Assembly (NCBI GenBank): GCA_021295675.1
Contig: JAGWBY010000026.1
Span: 88,097-99,855 of the forward strand
Origin: Candidatus Latescibacterota bacterium
GTDB taxonomy: Bacteria; Latescibacterota; UBA2968; UBA8231
DNA length: 11,759 bases
Reading direction: 5' to 3'
The notes beneath the pieces are model-generated. The model was given only the letters and a program-made list of their open reading frames with translations. It ran no database searches and had not been told where the DNA came from. This document shows, in pieces, positions 1 to 6,164 of this stretch. Position 1 is the stretch's first letter. Every line of letters begins with the position of its first letter. Made by a program: the position numbers and the translations under genes.

Positions 1-76
1 TTACTCCCGCAGATTTCTGCATTGGTGAGAGTGGTATTTGGTTTTATTCCCTTATGTGGGAAAATGGTAAAGAAGA

Positions 77-104
77 AGAATCACTGAAACAGTGTTGTGA
101 TTCT
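77..104. promoter_or_regulatory. Perfect 8-bp inverted repeat upstream of the SDR operon, candidate operator
   Basis: AGAATCAC at 77-84 is matched by GTGATTCT at 97-104, with a 12-nt spacer. The half-site centres are 20 bp apart, about two helical turns, as expected for a dimeric regulator. A second, nested repeat (CACTG 82-86, CAGTG 90-94) lies inside. No T-run follows, so a Rho-independent terminator is unlikely. The site sits about 40 nt before the ATG at 142. Operator function is inferred from symmetry and position only; no regulator gene is visible nearby. Confidence 0.4.
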
Positions 105-141
105 GAATAGCACGATGACTTTCTTGGTAGAAGGAGATGCT

Positions 142-741
142 ATGCGCGTGGCGGTAATCGGAGTGGATCGCCCTTGGGGGGCGCTGCTGGCGGCTGAGTT
201 AGGCGCGGAGTTTGAGGTGGTGGCGCTTGGCGTAGAAGAGACCAGCGACCTAGTTGGCTACCGGCAGGTCGATTTGCTCCAGCGCGAGGCATTGGACCCG
301 GCGCTGACTGGCGTGGAAGCCATCGTCCACGCGGTGGGCGGCGATCCGGCTGGCGACGACGAAGGGGCCGTGCTCGATACTGCGGCGCGGGGGACCTACG
401 TGGCGCTGACGGCGGCTTGTGCCGTCGGCATTGAGAAAGCGGTGCTGTTGAGCAACCTCGATTTGCTGCGCGACTACCCGGAAGAATATCTGATTGATCC
501 ACAGTGGAATGCTTTGCCACGGGCCGAGGCCAAGTCGCTGGCGCCGCTTATGGCTGAATTAGTTGGCCGCGAAATTGCTCGCACTGGACAGATCGAGGTG
601 CGCTGTCTGCGCCTCGGCGAATTGGATGCGGAGACCACGACCGACGACGCTGTGAAAGCGGTGCGTCAAGCCCTTACCGCCGAGCGCGAGGGGCACCACT
701 GGTCGCTGGCCCACATAGCGTCGAGCGGGCGCTTTGCTTAA
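142..741 (+). CDS. Degenerate NAD(P)-binding Rossmann-fold (SDR/epimerase-like) protein
   Basis: This 199-residue protein looks like a short extended-SDR (NAD-dependent epimerase/dehydratase) family member. An N-terminal beta strand runs into a glycine loop at residues 7-13 (GVDRPWG), in the place of the usual GxxGxxG. A VEAIVHAVGG segment (58-67) and a KAVLLSN strand (99-105) follow, as in this fold. The catalytic YxxxK is not intact: K131 is present (RAEAK), but the residue four before it is Arg, not Tyr. The ATG at 142 is chosen because AAGGAG (131-136) lies 5 nt upstream. A GTG at 97 in the same frame has no good ribosome site and falls within an inverted repeat. At about 200 residues the protein is shorter than most family members (about 250-350). 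The next gene starts 9 nt downstream and encodes a complete SDR, so the two are probably co-transcribed. Activity is doubtful; a binding or partner role is possible. Substrate unknown. Confidence 0.75.
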   Translation: MRVAVIGVDRPWGALLAAELGAEFEVVALGVEETSDLVGYRQVDLLQREALDPALTGVEAIVHAVGGDPAGDDEGAVLDTAARGTYVALTAACAVGIEKAVLLSNLDLLRDYPEEYLIDPQWNALPRAEAKSLAPLMAELVGREIARTGQIEVRCLRLGELDAETTTDDAVKAVRQALTAEREGHHWSLAHIASSGRFA

Positions 742-750
742 TGGGGGATT

Positions 751-1551
751 ATGGCAACGGTGAACGAAGGCAAGGTGGTGTTGTTTGGAGCGGGTGGGCC
801 GGTGGGTGCGTCGGCGATTGCCGCGCTCAAAGATCACTACACGTTGCGGGTGACTGATCTCCGGCCGATGACCGAGGTGGCAGCCGCGCCGCCGCAAAAT
901 CCCCGGGCGCCGATCCCGGAGGTGTTGGGGCCGCCGCATGAAAATCGGGTTGTCGATATTACCGACTACGCGCAAGTGTTGGCGGCCTGCGAGGGCATGG
1001 ACGCGGCAATCAATGTATCCGTCGTCCGGCCGCATCCCGTGCTGGCCTTCCAAGTCAATATGATCGGCGCGTACAACGTGGCCAAAGCCTGCGTGGCCTG
1101 CGGGATAAAGAGGTTGATCCACACTGGGCCTTTTCACACCTCCTTAAACCACAATGCCGACTATTGGAACGACTTTCAAGTGGAAGCCGACATCCCGCTG
1201 CATCCAGGCGACGATCTCTACGCAGTGAGCAAGTATCTCGGGGGGCACATTACGCGCGTGTTTGCCGAGCGCGAGGGCCTGGAGGTGCTCACCTTTGTCT
1301 ATACGCATTTTCGGCCGAGGGAAATTCTGTCCGAGGAACATGGGCAGGGCGTGCATCCATACGTTACTTCGTGGGAGGATACCGGGGAGGCGTTCTTGTA
1401 TGGGCTCCGAGCACCCGAGATGCCGTCGCCGTACGAGGATTTCTTTATCTGCGCACGGCTACCGCACGACAAGTACCGGCCCGACAAGGCCAAGCGGCTC
1501 TTGGGGTGGGAGGCCAAGGACCGGTTTGAAGCGTTATATACGCGGCCTTAG
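751..1551 (+). CDS. NAD-dependent epimerase/dehydratase family protein (extended SDR)
   Basis: This 266-residue cytoplasmic oxidoreductase has the extended-SDR signature. The nucleotide loop GAGGPVG is at residues 13-19. An acidic residue, D36 (RVTDLRP), at the end of the second strand favours NAD over NADP. The catalytic Thr of the LIHTGPF strand is near 125, and the YxxxK pair is Y157/K161 (DDLYAVSKYLGG). The C-terminal part, with a KAKRLLGWEAKDRFE segment (246-260), resembles the substrate-binding end of sugar-nucleotide epimerases. The family converts nucleotide sugars or related sugars through a transient keto form; the substrate here cannot be read. It follows the degenerate SDR gene by 9 nt with a G-rich ribosome site (743-747), indicating an operon. 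Its stop codon overlaps the stop of the convergent gene by 4 bp. The family call is firm; a specific activity such as GalE is not supported. Confidence 0.87.
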   Translation: MATVNEGKVVLFGAGGPVGASAIAALKDHYTLRVTDLRPMTEVAAAPPQNPRAPIPEVLGPPHENRVVDITDYAQVLAACEGMDAAINVSVVRPHPVLAFQVNMIGAYNVAKACVACGIKRLIHTGPFHTSLNHNADYWNDFQVEADIPLHPGDDLYAVSKYLGGHITRVFAEREGLEVLTFVYTHFRPREILSEEHGQGVHPYVTSWEDTGEAFLYGLRAPEMPSPYEDFFICARLPHDKYRPDKAKRLLGWEAKDRFEALYTRP

Positions 1552-3530
1552 TGACTTATTCGATAGATCAGACCGGCCTGATCGTCCGAGATTAGTAGTG
1601 AACCGTCGGGCATTACGAGCACGTCAACCGGCCGGCCCCAGTTTGATTCTCCCTGTAGCCAGCCTTCGGCGAACGGCTCGTAGCTGACAGTCCCGTCGGC
1701 GGCCAAGCGCACTAGGGTGAGGCGGTAGCCGATCTTGCGCGTGCGGTTCCAAGAGCCGTGTTCGGCGATGAAGATTTGATTGCGGTATTCCGCCGGAAAC
1801 ATGTTGCCAGTGTAAAAGCGCATCCCAAGGGCCGCTACGTGCGGGCCGAGTTCTTGGACTGGCGGAACGAACTCACCGCAATCGCGCTGAGCGCCGAAAG
1901 CTGGATCGGCGATGTTGGTGCCGTGGCAGTAGGGATAGCCGAAGTGCTGCCCATCGGCGGTTACTCGGTTCAGTTCGTCGGGCGGCAGATCGTCGCCCAT
2001 CCAGTCTCTGCCATTTTCCGTGAACCACATTTCTCCCGTTTCTGGGTGCCAATCGAAGCCAACGGAATTGCGCACGCCCCGCGACACGACCTCGAAGTCG
2101 CCTGTGGAAGGATCCAACCTGCCGATTGACGCGTATGGATCGGGGGAGGCACAGATGTTGCACGGCGCGCCGACCGGCACGTAGAGCAAACCGTCGGGGC
2201 CAAAGCGGATGAACTTCCAGCCGTGGGCGCGGTCTGTTGGGAAAGAATCGTTGACGATCTCCGGCTGCGGCGGGTTGTCGAGGTGCGCTTCGATGTTGCG
2301 ATAGCGCAGGATGCGGCTGACTTCGGCTACGTACAGGTCGCCGTCCTTGAAGGCGACGCCGTTGGGTCTGTTCAGACCGCTGGCGAGGATGATGACGCGC
2401 TCTGCCTTGTGGTCGCCGTCTTCGTCGCGCAGTGCGTACACGCGGCTGCCGGACCGGGTGCCGACGAATAGGGTGCCACTAGGGCTGAGGCTCAGCGAGC
2501 GAGCGCCGGGTACCCCTTCGGCGTACACGCGGATATGGAACCCTTCTGGCAGCTCGATCTGGGTCAGGCGCGGATCGTCGAGTGGTGGCGGATCCACCGA
2601 CTTGCCGATTCCCGCAGGCAGCGACGGGTCGGACGGATCGATGCTGTACGTCTCAATAAGCTGGGCGTCGGCTAGGTCAATTTGTCCGTCTCGGCTGACA
2701 TCGCCCAAGGATATATCGCCGTTGTTGGGCAGGGCGATGGAGGGGTCTTCGCTGTATAGGACGGCTAGCAGTGCATCGGCCCAATCGACGCGACCGCTGT
2801 TATCGAGGTCGCCTAACAGCCTTCTCACTGCCTCTTTATCTTGGGGAACGCTGTCGAGTACTTCGACCACAATATCGACAGCCTCGGTCTCCACCCGAAA
2901 GGCTGGGTCCACGTAGGGAATCAAGCCTTGGCCTGAGACGGTCAATCCATAGACCCGCGCCAAGTCTGATGGCTCTGTGCCTCCCAACTCCGCGCCTACT
3001 GACCCCGCAGAGGCGGTCCCAACTGCCCCGTCGAGCAACACCATCGATCGAGTCAAGCGCACCTCATCGCCAACCAACCGATACAGATACACCCCTGCCG
3101 CGACGCCCCGCCCCGACGCATCCGTGCCATCCCACGCCGCCGTGTGAAAGCCCGCTGGCTGCTCCGCATCCACTAACGTCGCCAAGCGCTGCCCTAGGAT
3201 GTTGAGTACCTCTAGCCGCACGCGAGTCGAAACTGGCAGCCGATAGGGAATGATTGTGGAAGGATTGAATGGGTTGGGGTAATTTTGGCCTAGGTAAAAT
3301 TGTTGCGGCAGAGCAGTCGTACTCAATGCCGCTAGGGGCAGAGCGAAATAGCCGGTTTCATCGGTGATAGCGCGGACTGAGCGGCGCAGATCGGTGGCGT
3401 CGAACAGCCGCACCTGCGCGTTGGCGACCGGTTGCCCCGCAGCCAGCCGAACCCGCCCCTCGACCAGCGGCTGGGCGCTGGTCCCGACGACCAAGAGCAA
3501 TCCCATGAGGGATCCGATTATCGATCTCAT
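1548..3530 (-). CDS. Secreted sorbosone/glucose dehydrogenase-like beta-propeller with T9SS-like and dockerin modules
   Basis: This 660-residue exported protein has several modules. Residues 1-19 are a signal peptide (MRS, a hydrophobic run, likely cleavage near TSA-Q). Residues 22-70 resemble a carboxypeptidase regulatory-like beta-sandwich (VEGRVRLAAGQPVANAQV). Residues 79-165 match the FlgD-Ig/Por-type sorting module (LGQNYPNPFNPSTIIPYRL, then LEVLNILGQ and GVAAGVYLYRL). Residues 238-302 hold two dockerin-type calcium loops (GDLDNSGRVDWADALL and GDVSRDGQIDLADAQL). Residues 325-660 form the sorbosone/PQQ glucose dehydrogenase-type propeller, with RFGPDGLLYVPVGAPCNIC (442-460), TENGRDWMGDD (504-514), CHGTN (535-539) and IAEHGSWNR (588-596). 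Family members oxidise sugars with PQQ, but many are uncharacterised, and no haem CxxCH is present. The sorting-like module normally ends a protein; here it is internal. The start at 3530 gives the basic end of the signal peptide, although its ribosome site is weak. Confidence 0.87.
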   Translation of the reverse strand: MRSIIGSLMGLLLVVGTSAQPLVEGRVRLAAGQPVANAQVRLFDATDLRRSVRAITDETGYFALPLAALSTTALPQQFYLGQNYPNPFNPSTIIPYRLPVSTRVRLEVLNILGQRLATLVDAEQPAGFHTAAWDGTDASGRGVAAGVYLYRLVGDEVRLTRSMVLLDGAVGTASAGSVGAELGGTEPSDLARVYGLTVSGQGLIPYVDPAFRVETEAVDIVVEVLDSVPQDKEAVRRLLGDLDNSGRVDWADALLAVLYSEDPSIALPNNGDISLGDVSRDGQIDLADAQLIETYSIDPSDPSLPAGIGKSVDPPPLDDPRLTQIELPEGFHIRVYAEGVPGARSLSLSPSGTLFVGTRSGSRVYALRDEDGDHKAERVIILASGLNRPNGVAFKDGDLYVAEVSRILRYRNIEAHLDNPPQPEIVNDSFPTDRAHGWKFIRFGPDGLLYVPVGAPCNICASPDPYASIGRLDPSTGDFEVVSRGVRNSVGFDWHPETGEMWFTENGRDWMGDDLPPDELNRVTADGQHFGYPYCHGTNIADPAFGAQRDCGEFVPPVQELGPHVAALGMRFYTGNMFPAEYRNQIFIAEHGSWNRTRKIGYRLTLVRLAADGTVSYEPFAEGWLQGESNWGRPVDVLVMPDGSLLISDDQAGLIYRISH

Positions 3531-3538
3531 AACGCTCG

Positions 3539-3557
3539 TTTCTTTAAAGAAAATATA
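3539..3557 (-). promoter_or_regulatory. Palindrome and possible -10 box before the propeller gene
   Basis: TTTCTTTAAAGAAA (3539-3552) is a perfect 14-bp palindrome ending 8 nt upstream of the ATG at 3530. On the minus strand TATATT (3557-3552) abuts it and could be a -10 box, which would put transcription start inside the palindrome and give a very short leader. No convincing -35 box is seen 16-18 nt further upstream. An operator role is inferred; an AT-rich palindrome of this size could also arise by chance. Confidence 0.25.
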
Positions 3558-3575
3558 CGAGTGGCATGGGAAACT

Positions 3576-3653
3576 TCACAGCAGCGCCGCGGTTGGCTCG
3601 GTGAAAGGGTGCGGTTTGAAGGTACCTGCTTCTTCAACCAAAGAGCACACCAT
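3576..3653 (-). pseudogene. Remnant of a HAD (2-haloacid dehalogenase-like) gene
   Basis: On the minus strand this stretch reads MVCSLVEEAGTFKPHP, then FTEPTAALL and TGA. It lines up with residues 150-172 of the intact HAD protein at 11020-11715 (IISVEEVGAFKPHP, then GVYRRAAALL), covering HAD motif III with its lysine. At DNA level 3607-3639 and 11231-11263 match at 29 of 33 positions, and all four differences are transitions. No motif I (DxFxT) or motif IV can be found around it, and the frame stops at once, so only a fragment is left. It could be decayed by deletion, or be a piece moved in from a paralogue. A chance match is less likely given the KPHP core and the matching AALL, but the fragment is short. 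Confidence 0.45.
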
Positions 3654-3670
3654 TGAGCGCCGCCGACGCC

Positions 3671-3699
3671 TTGACAGGGGACGGAGGGGGCCATACCTT
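3671..3699 (+). promoter_or_regulatory. Possible sigma70-like promoter for the BCCT gene
   Basis: A consensus -35 hexamer TTGACA (3671-3676) is followed after 17 bp by TACCTT (3694-3699), which matches only three of six bases of the -10 consensus. A better -10 look-alike, TACAAT (3705-3710), is too far from the -35 (28 bp). If used, transcription would start near 3706 and give a leader of about 160 nt. Weak evidence; the organism's promoter consensus is unknown. Confidence 0.22.
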
Positions 3700-3855
3700 G
3701 ACCATACAATAGGCTGCTTGGATGAAGAAGCACTGACTCTTAAAAAGTCATGGCCAATCTAATAAGGAGCCTTTTTTATTTTACGGCGCTACAGAACAAA
3801 AATCGTCCGCTTATGCACCAACGCCGAGTTGGGCGAATACTCCTAAGTTCCCAAG

Positions 3856-3863
3856 AAAGGAGG
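3856..3863 (+). promoter_or_regulatory. Strong Shine-Dalgarno that fixes a TTG start
   Basis: AAAGGAGG at 3856-3863 is a near-perfect anti-16S match. It lies 4 nt before TTG (3868-3870), which is in frame with the BCCT protein. The nearby ATG at 3878 is out of frame, and no other in-frame ATG precedes the first membrane segment. TTG is therefore the only sensible start. Confidence 0.75.
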
Positions 3864-3867
3864 AGTT

Positions 3868-5427
3868 TTGGGAATAAATGAAGGAGAACAATTACAGTCG
3901 CTAGATGACGAGGGGCACAAGAAACTATTCGGTTTAGATATCTACCTGACCCCAGTATTCACAATTTCCAGTATCACCATTGTTGCTTTTGTCGTTGGGT
4001 CACTCGTCTTCCAAGAAGCCGCGACGGAAGTTTTCAAAAATATCCGCGAGTGGCTGACTACAAATCTCGATTGGTTTTTCCTGATTACCGCTAATCTCCT
4101 CCTGCTGTTTTGTCTGTATGTGGCCTGCTCGCCCCTCGGCAAGGTGCGCCTCGGCGGGGCCGATGCAAAACCCGAATACTCCAACGCAACTTGGTTCGCC
4201 ATGCTCTTTGCCGCTGGTGTGGGCATTGGCCTGTTGTTTTACGGAGCGGCGGAGCCGATCTACTACTTCCAGAGTCCACCGCTTGGCCTTCCCGCCGGAA
4301 CAGAAGAAGCCGCTGCCGTCGGCATCGCGGCAACCGTTTTTCACTGGGGGTTGAACGCTTGGAGCATTTACGGCGTCGTTGGGCTCGCCCTCGCGTACTT
4401 CGCCTACAATCGCGGATTGCCGCTCACCATTCGCTCGGCGTTCTATCCCTTGTTCGGCGACCGCATCTGGGGCTGGCCTGGCCACCTCATCGATACATTT
4501 GCCATCTTCGCCGGTCTGTTCGGACTTGCGACCTCGCTTGGCTTGGGGGTTAAACAGCTAGCCTCCGGTCTAAATTATCTGTTCGATGTTCCCGCCAATA
4601 ATACCACCATGGTGGTGTTGATTGTGGTGATTACGTCCATCGCGCTGACCTCGGTGCTAACGGGTATTAATGTCGGCATCAAGCGCCTTAGCCAGTTCAA
4701 TATCATTCTCGCGTTGTTGTTGCTGCTAACGGTTATTGTGCTCGGTCCGACGCTCTATATTTTCCGTAGTATGTTCACTGCACTCGGCAGCTATTTCGCC
4801 AAAATTGTGCCGCTTAGTAATTGGATCGGGCGCGAGGACACGGATTTCCTGCACGGCTGGACGACCTTTTACTGGGCATGGTGGTTTGCTTGGGCACCTT
4901 TTGTCGGCACGTTCATCGCCCGCATTTCCAAGGGCCGCACCGTGCGCGAATTCACGCTCTTTGTCCTCATCCCGCCGGTGGTGTTGTGCTTTCTGTGGTT
5001 TAGCACTTTTGGCGGCACGGCCCTCCATCAGCACATCGTTGGAGGCTATACGGGTGTAACTGAGAATGTTGCGGCGTGGAAGCTAGAAATCGCATTGTTC
5101 AAGATGTTTGACCAACTGCCGCTGACCAAGTTGCTTTCATTGGTCGCGCTCCTGCTGACTACCGTATTTTTTGTCACTTCGTCGGACTCCGGCTCGTTGA
5201 TTATCGACACCATTGCAGCCGGTGGCCGCGTGGACGCCCCGGTAGCGCAGCGGGTCTTTTGGTGTACGATTGAGGGGTTAGTCGCTATAGCTCTCTTACT
5301 CGGCGGCGGGCTGCATTCGCTACAGGCAGCCTCGCTCGCGACCGGCTTTCCGTTTGCTCTTGTCGTCTTGGGCATGGCCGTCTGCGTCTGGATAGGGCTG
5401 CGCCGCGAAGTGCGTGCAGCGCACTGA
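3868..5427 (+). CDS. BCCT-family transporter (betaine/carnitine/choline type)
   Basis: This 519-residue inner-membrane protein has about 12 hydrophobic segments, the first near residues 30-48 and the last near 492-510. The glycine-rich segment AGVGIGLLFYG (116-126) matches the unwound helix at the sodium/substrate site of BetP-like members. W331-W342 with GTFIARISKGR (347-357) is the BCCT signature, which supplies the Trp residues of the quaternary-ammonium aromatic box. FVTSSDSGS (435-443) matches the conserved helix that follows. The family imports glycine betaine, choline, carnitine or related compounds, by Na+ or H+ symport or by exchange. The GVGIG stretch resembles Na+-coupled members, but substrate and coupling are not certain. 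The tails are short (about 30 residues N-terminal, under 15 C-terminal), lacking the long osmosensing C-terminus of BetP, so a nutrient role is as likely as osmoprotection. A TonB receptor gene follows after 77 nt in the same direction. Confidence 0.93.
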   Translation: MGINEGEQLQSLDDEGHKKLFGLDIYLTPVFTISSITIVAFVVGSLVFQEAATEVFKNIREWLTTNLDWFFLITANLLLLFCLYVACSPLGKVRLGGADAKPEYSNATWFAMLFAAGVGIGLLFYGAAEPIYYFQSPPLGLPAGTEEAAAVGIAATVFHWGLNAWSIYGVVGLALAYFAYNRGLPLTIRSAFYPLFGDRIWGWPGHLIDTFAIFAGLFGLATSLGLGVKQLASGLNYLFDVPANNTTMVVLIVVITSIALTSVLTGINVGIKRLSQFNIILALLLLLTVIVLGPTLYIFRSMFTALGSYFAKIVPLSNWIGREDTDFLHGWTTFYWAWWFAWAPFVGTFIARISKGRTVREFTLFVLIPPVVLCFLWFSTFGGTALHQHIVGGYTGVTENVAAWKLEIALFKMFDQLPLTKLLSLVALLLTTVFFVTSSDSGSLIIDTIAAGGRVDAPVAQRVFWCTIEGLVAIALLLGGGLHSLQAASLATGFPFALVVLGMAVCVWIGLRREVRAAH

Positions 5428-5504
5428 ATGCTGACGGAGTAAACGTTACAAAACGAATTCTTAGAAAATGAGATACATCCACTCTTAAATGAAGGAGGCC
5501 CACG

Positions 5505-6164
5505 ATGAAATTTTTGCCTAGGCACTTTTTGGTGCTAGTCGCCGCGGCTTTGGCATGGGCTGCGCCGGCGTGGACGCAAGCGACAGGTACTGTCGTCGTC
5601 ACCGTAGTTGACGACGATAGCGGCCAGGCGCTGGAGACGGCCTTAGTCTATATCCCGACCTTGGACCTAGGCGGGATGTCGGACGCACAGGGTCAGTTTA
5701 CTATAGCCGATGTGCCGGTGGGCGAGCACCAATTGCGCGCCGAATTGATTGGCTACTCGTCGGCGACTGCCACTGTTGTGGTAGAGGCCGGGCAAACCGC
5801 GACCGTCGAGTTGCGGATAAAACCCTCCGCGCTGCTCCTCGAAGAGCTGGCGGTGACCGGCACCGCTGTCAAGAACTCCCACATCAGCTCGACCTACGCC
5901 GTGGCTGTGACCGGCCGGGACAAGATGGCCGAACAAGGGTCGCCGCAGGCGGTTGATTTCTTCAAGAACTTGAGCGCTAGTCACGGGGTGATCGGCGAGC
6001 GCAGCAGTTGGTACAACGCCAACCAAGCCGCCACCCTTTCCGAGAGCATTGCCAATGTCAATCTGCGCGGATTGGGAGCCTCGCGGACGCTGGTGTTGAT
6101 CAACAGCCGCCGCCAGACCTATGTCCCGGCGCGCTGTGAATGCCATTCCCTCCATCGCCGTTGA
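5505..6164 (+). CDS. TonB-dependent receptor, N-terminal part, cut off by a frameshift
   Basis: This frame encodes the start of an outer-membrane TonB-dependent receptor. Residues 1-25 are a signal peptide (cleavage near AWTQA). Residues 28-106 are a carboxypeptidase-regulatory-like/CNA-B-like domain (GGMSDAQGQFTIADVPVGEH). EELAVTGTA (113-121) is a TonB-box-like segment. The plug domain begins near 124 and reaches NVNLRGLGASRTLVLINSRR (184-203). About residue 210 the homology passes to the next reading frame, which continues the plug with VNAIPSIAVDRVEVLKEGAS; the last nine residues in this frame (CECHSLHRR) are out-of-frame read-through. The start is well supported by AAGGAGG at 5492-5498, 6 nt upstream. 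Alone this product cannot be a receptor. Read with 6121-8643 it is one gene of about 1,040 residues. The break may be a real mutation or a sequence error. Confidence 0.85.
   Translation: MKFLPRHFLVLVAAALAWAAPAWTQATGTVVVTVVDDDSGQALETALVYIPTLDLGGMSDAQGQFTIADVPVGEHQLRAELIGYSSATATVVVEAGQTATVELRIKPSALLLEELAVTGTAVKNSHISSTYAVAVTGRDKMAEQGSPQAVDFFKNLSASHGVIGERSSWYNANQAATLSESIANVNLRGLGASRTLVLINSRRQTYVPARCECHSLHRR

Larger units (their letters stand above)
3531..3867. other. Divergent intergenic region, 337 bp
   Basis: This is the only long gap between intact genes, lying between the divergent propeller and BCCT genes. From left to right it holds a 14-bp palindrome and TATATT box just upstream of the propeller start, a candidate HAD-gene remnant (3576-3653, minus), a TTGACA box (3671-3676), an AT-rich patch ending in a CTTTTTTATTTT run (3770-3781), and a perfect Shine-Dalgarno before the TTG start of the transporter. 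Open frames crossing it give no recognisable protein apart from the HAD-like fragment. I found no tRNA or riboswitch fold I could defend. Confidence 0.6.

Noticed and set aside
97..141. GTG start that would lengthen the first SDR protein by 15 residues
   Set aside because: It lacks a Shine-Dalgarno and falls in the inverted repeat; the ATG at 142 has AAGGAG 5 nt upstream and begins the natural first strand of the fold.
559..1137. Long minus-strand open frame across the SDR genes
   Set aside because: It is antisense to two recognisable genes, is rich in Arg, His and Pro as expected of a GC-rich shadow frame, and shows no domain.
3722..3736. Five-codon ATG-AAG-AAG-CAC-TGA frame as a leader peptide
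   Set aside because: No ribosome site precedes it and no attenuator pair of hairpins follows; it is too short to support.
3364..3762. Plus-strand open frame running from the propeller gene into the intergenic region
   Set aside because: Its first half is antisense to the signal-peptide end of the propeller gene, and the rest has no recognisable protein; the real signal in that part is the HAD-like fragment on the other strand.
3764..3781. AAGGAGCC followed by a T-run as a terminator
   Set aside because: AAGG/CCTT would leave a two-base loop, so no stable hairpin forms before the T-run.
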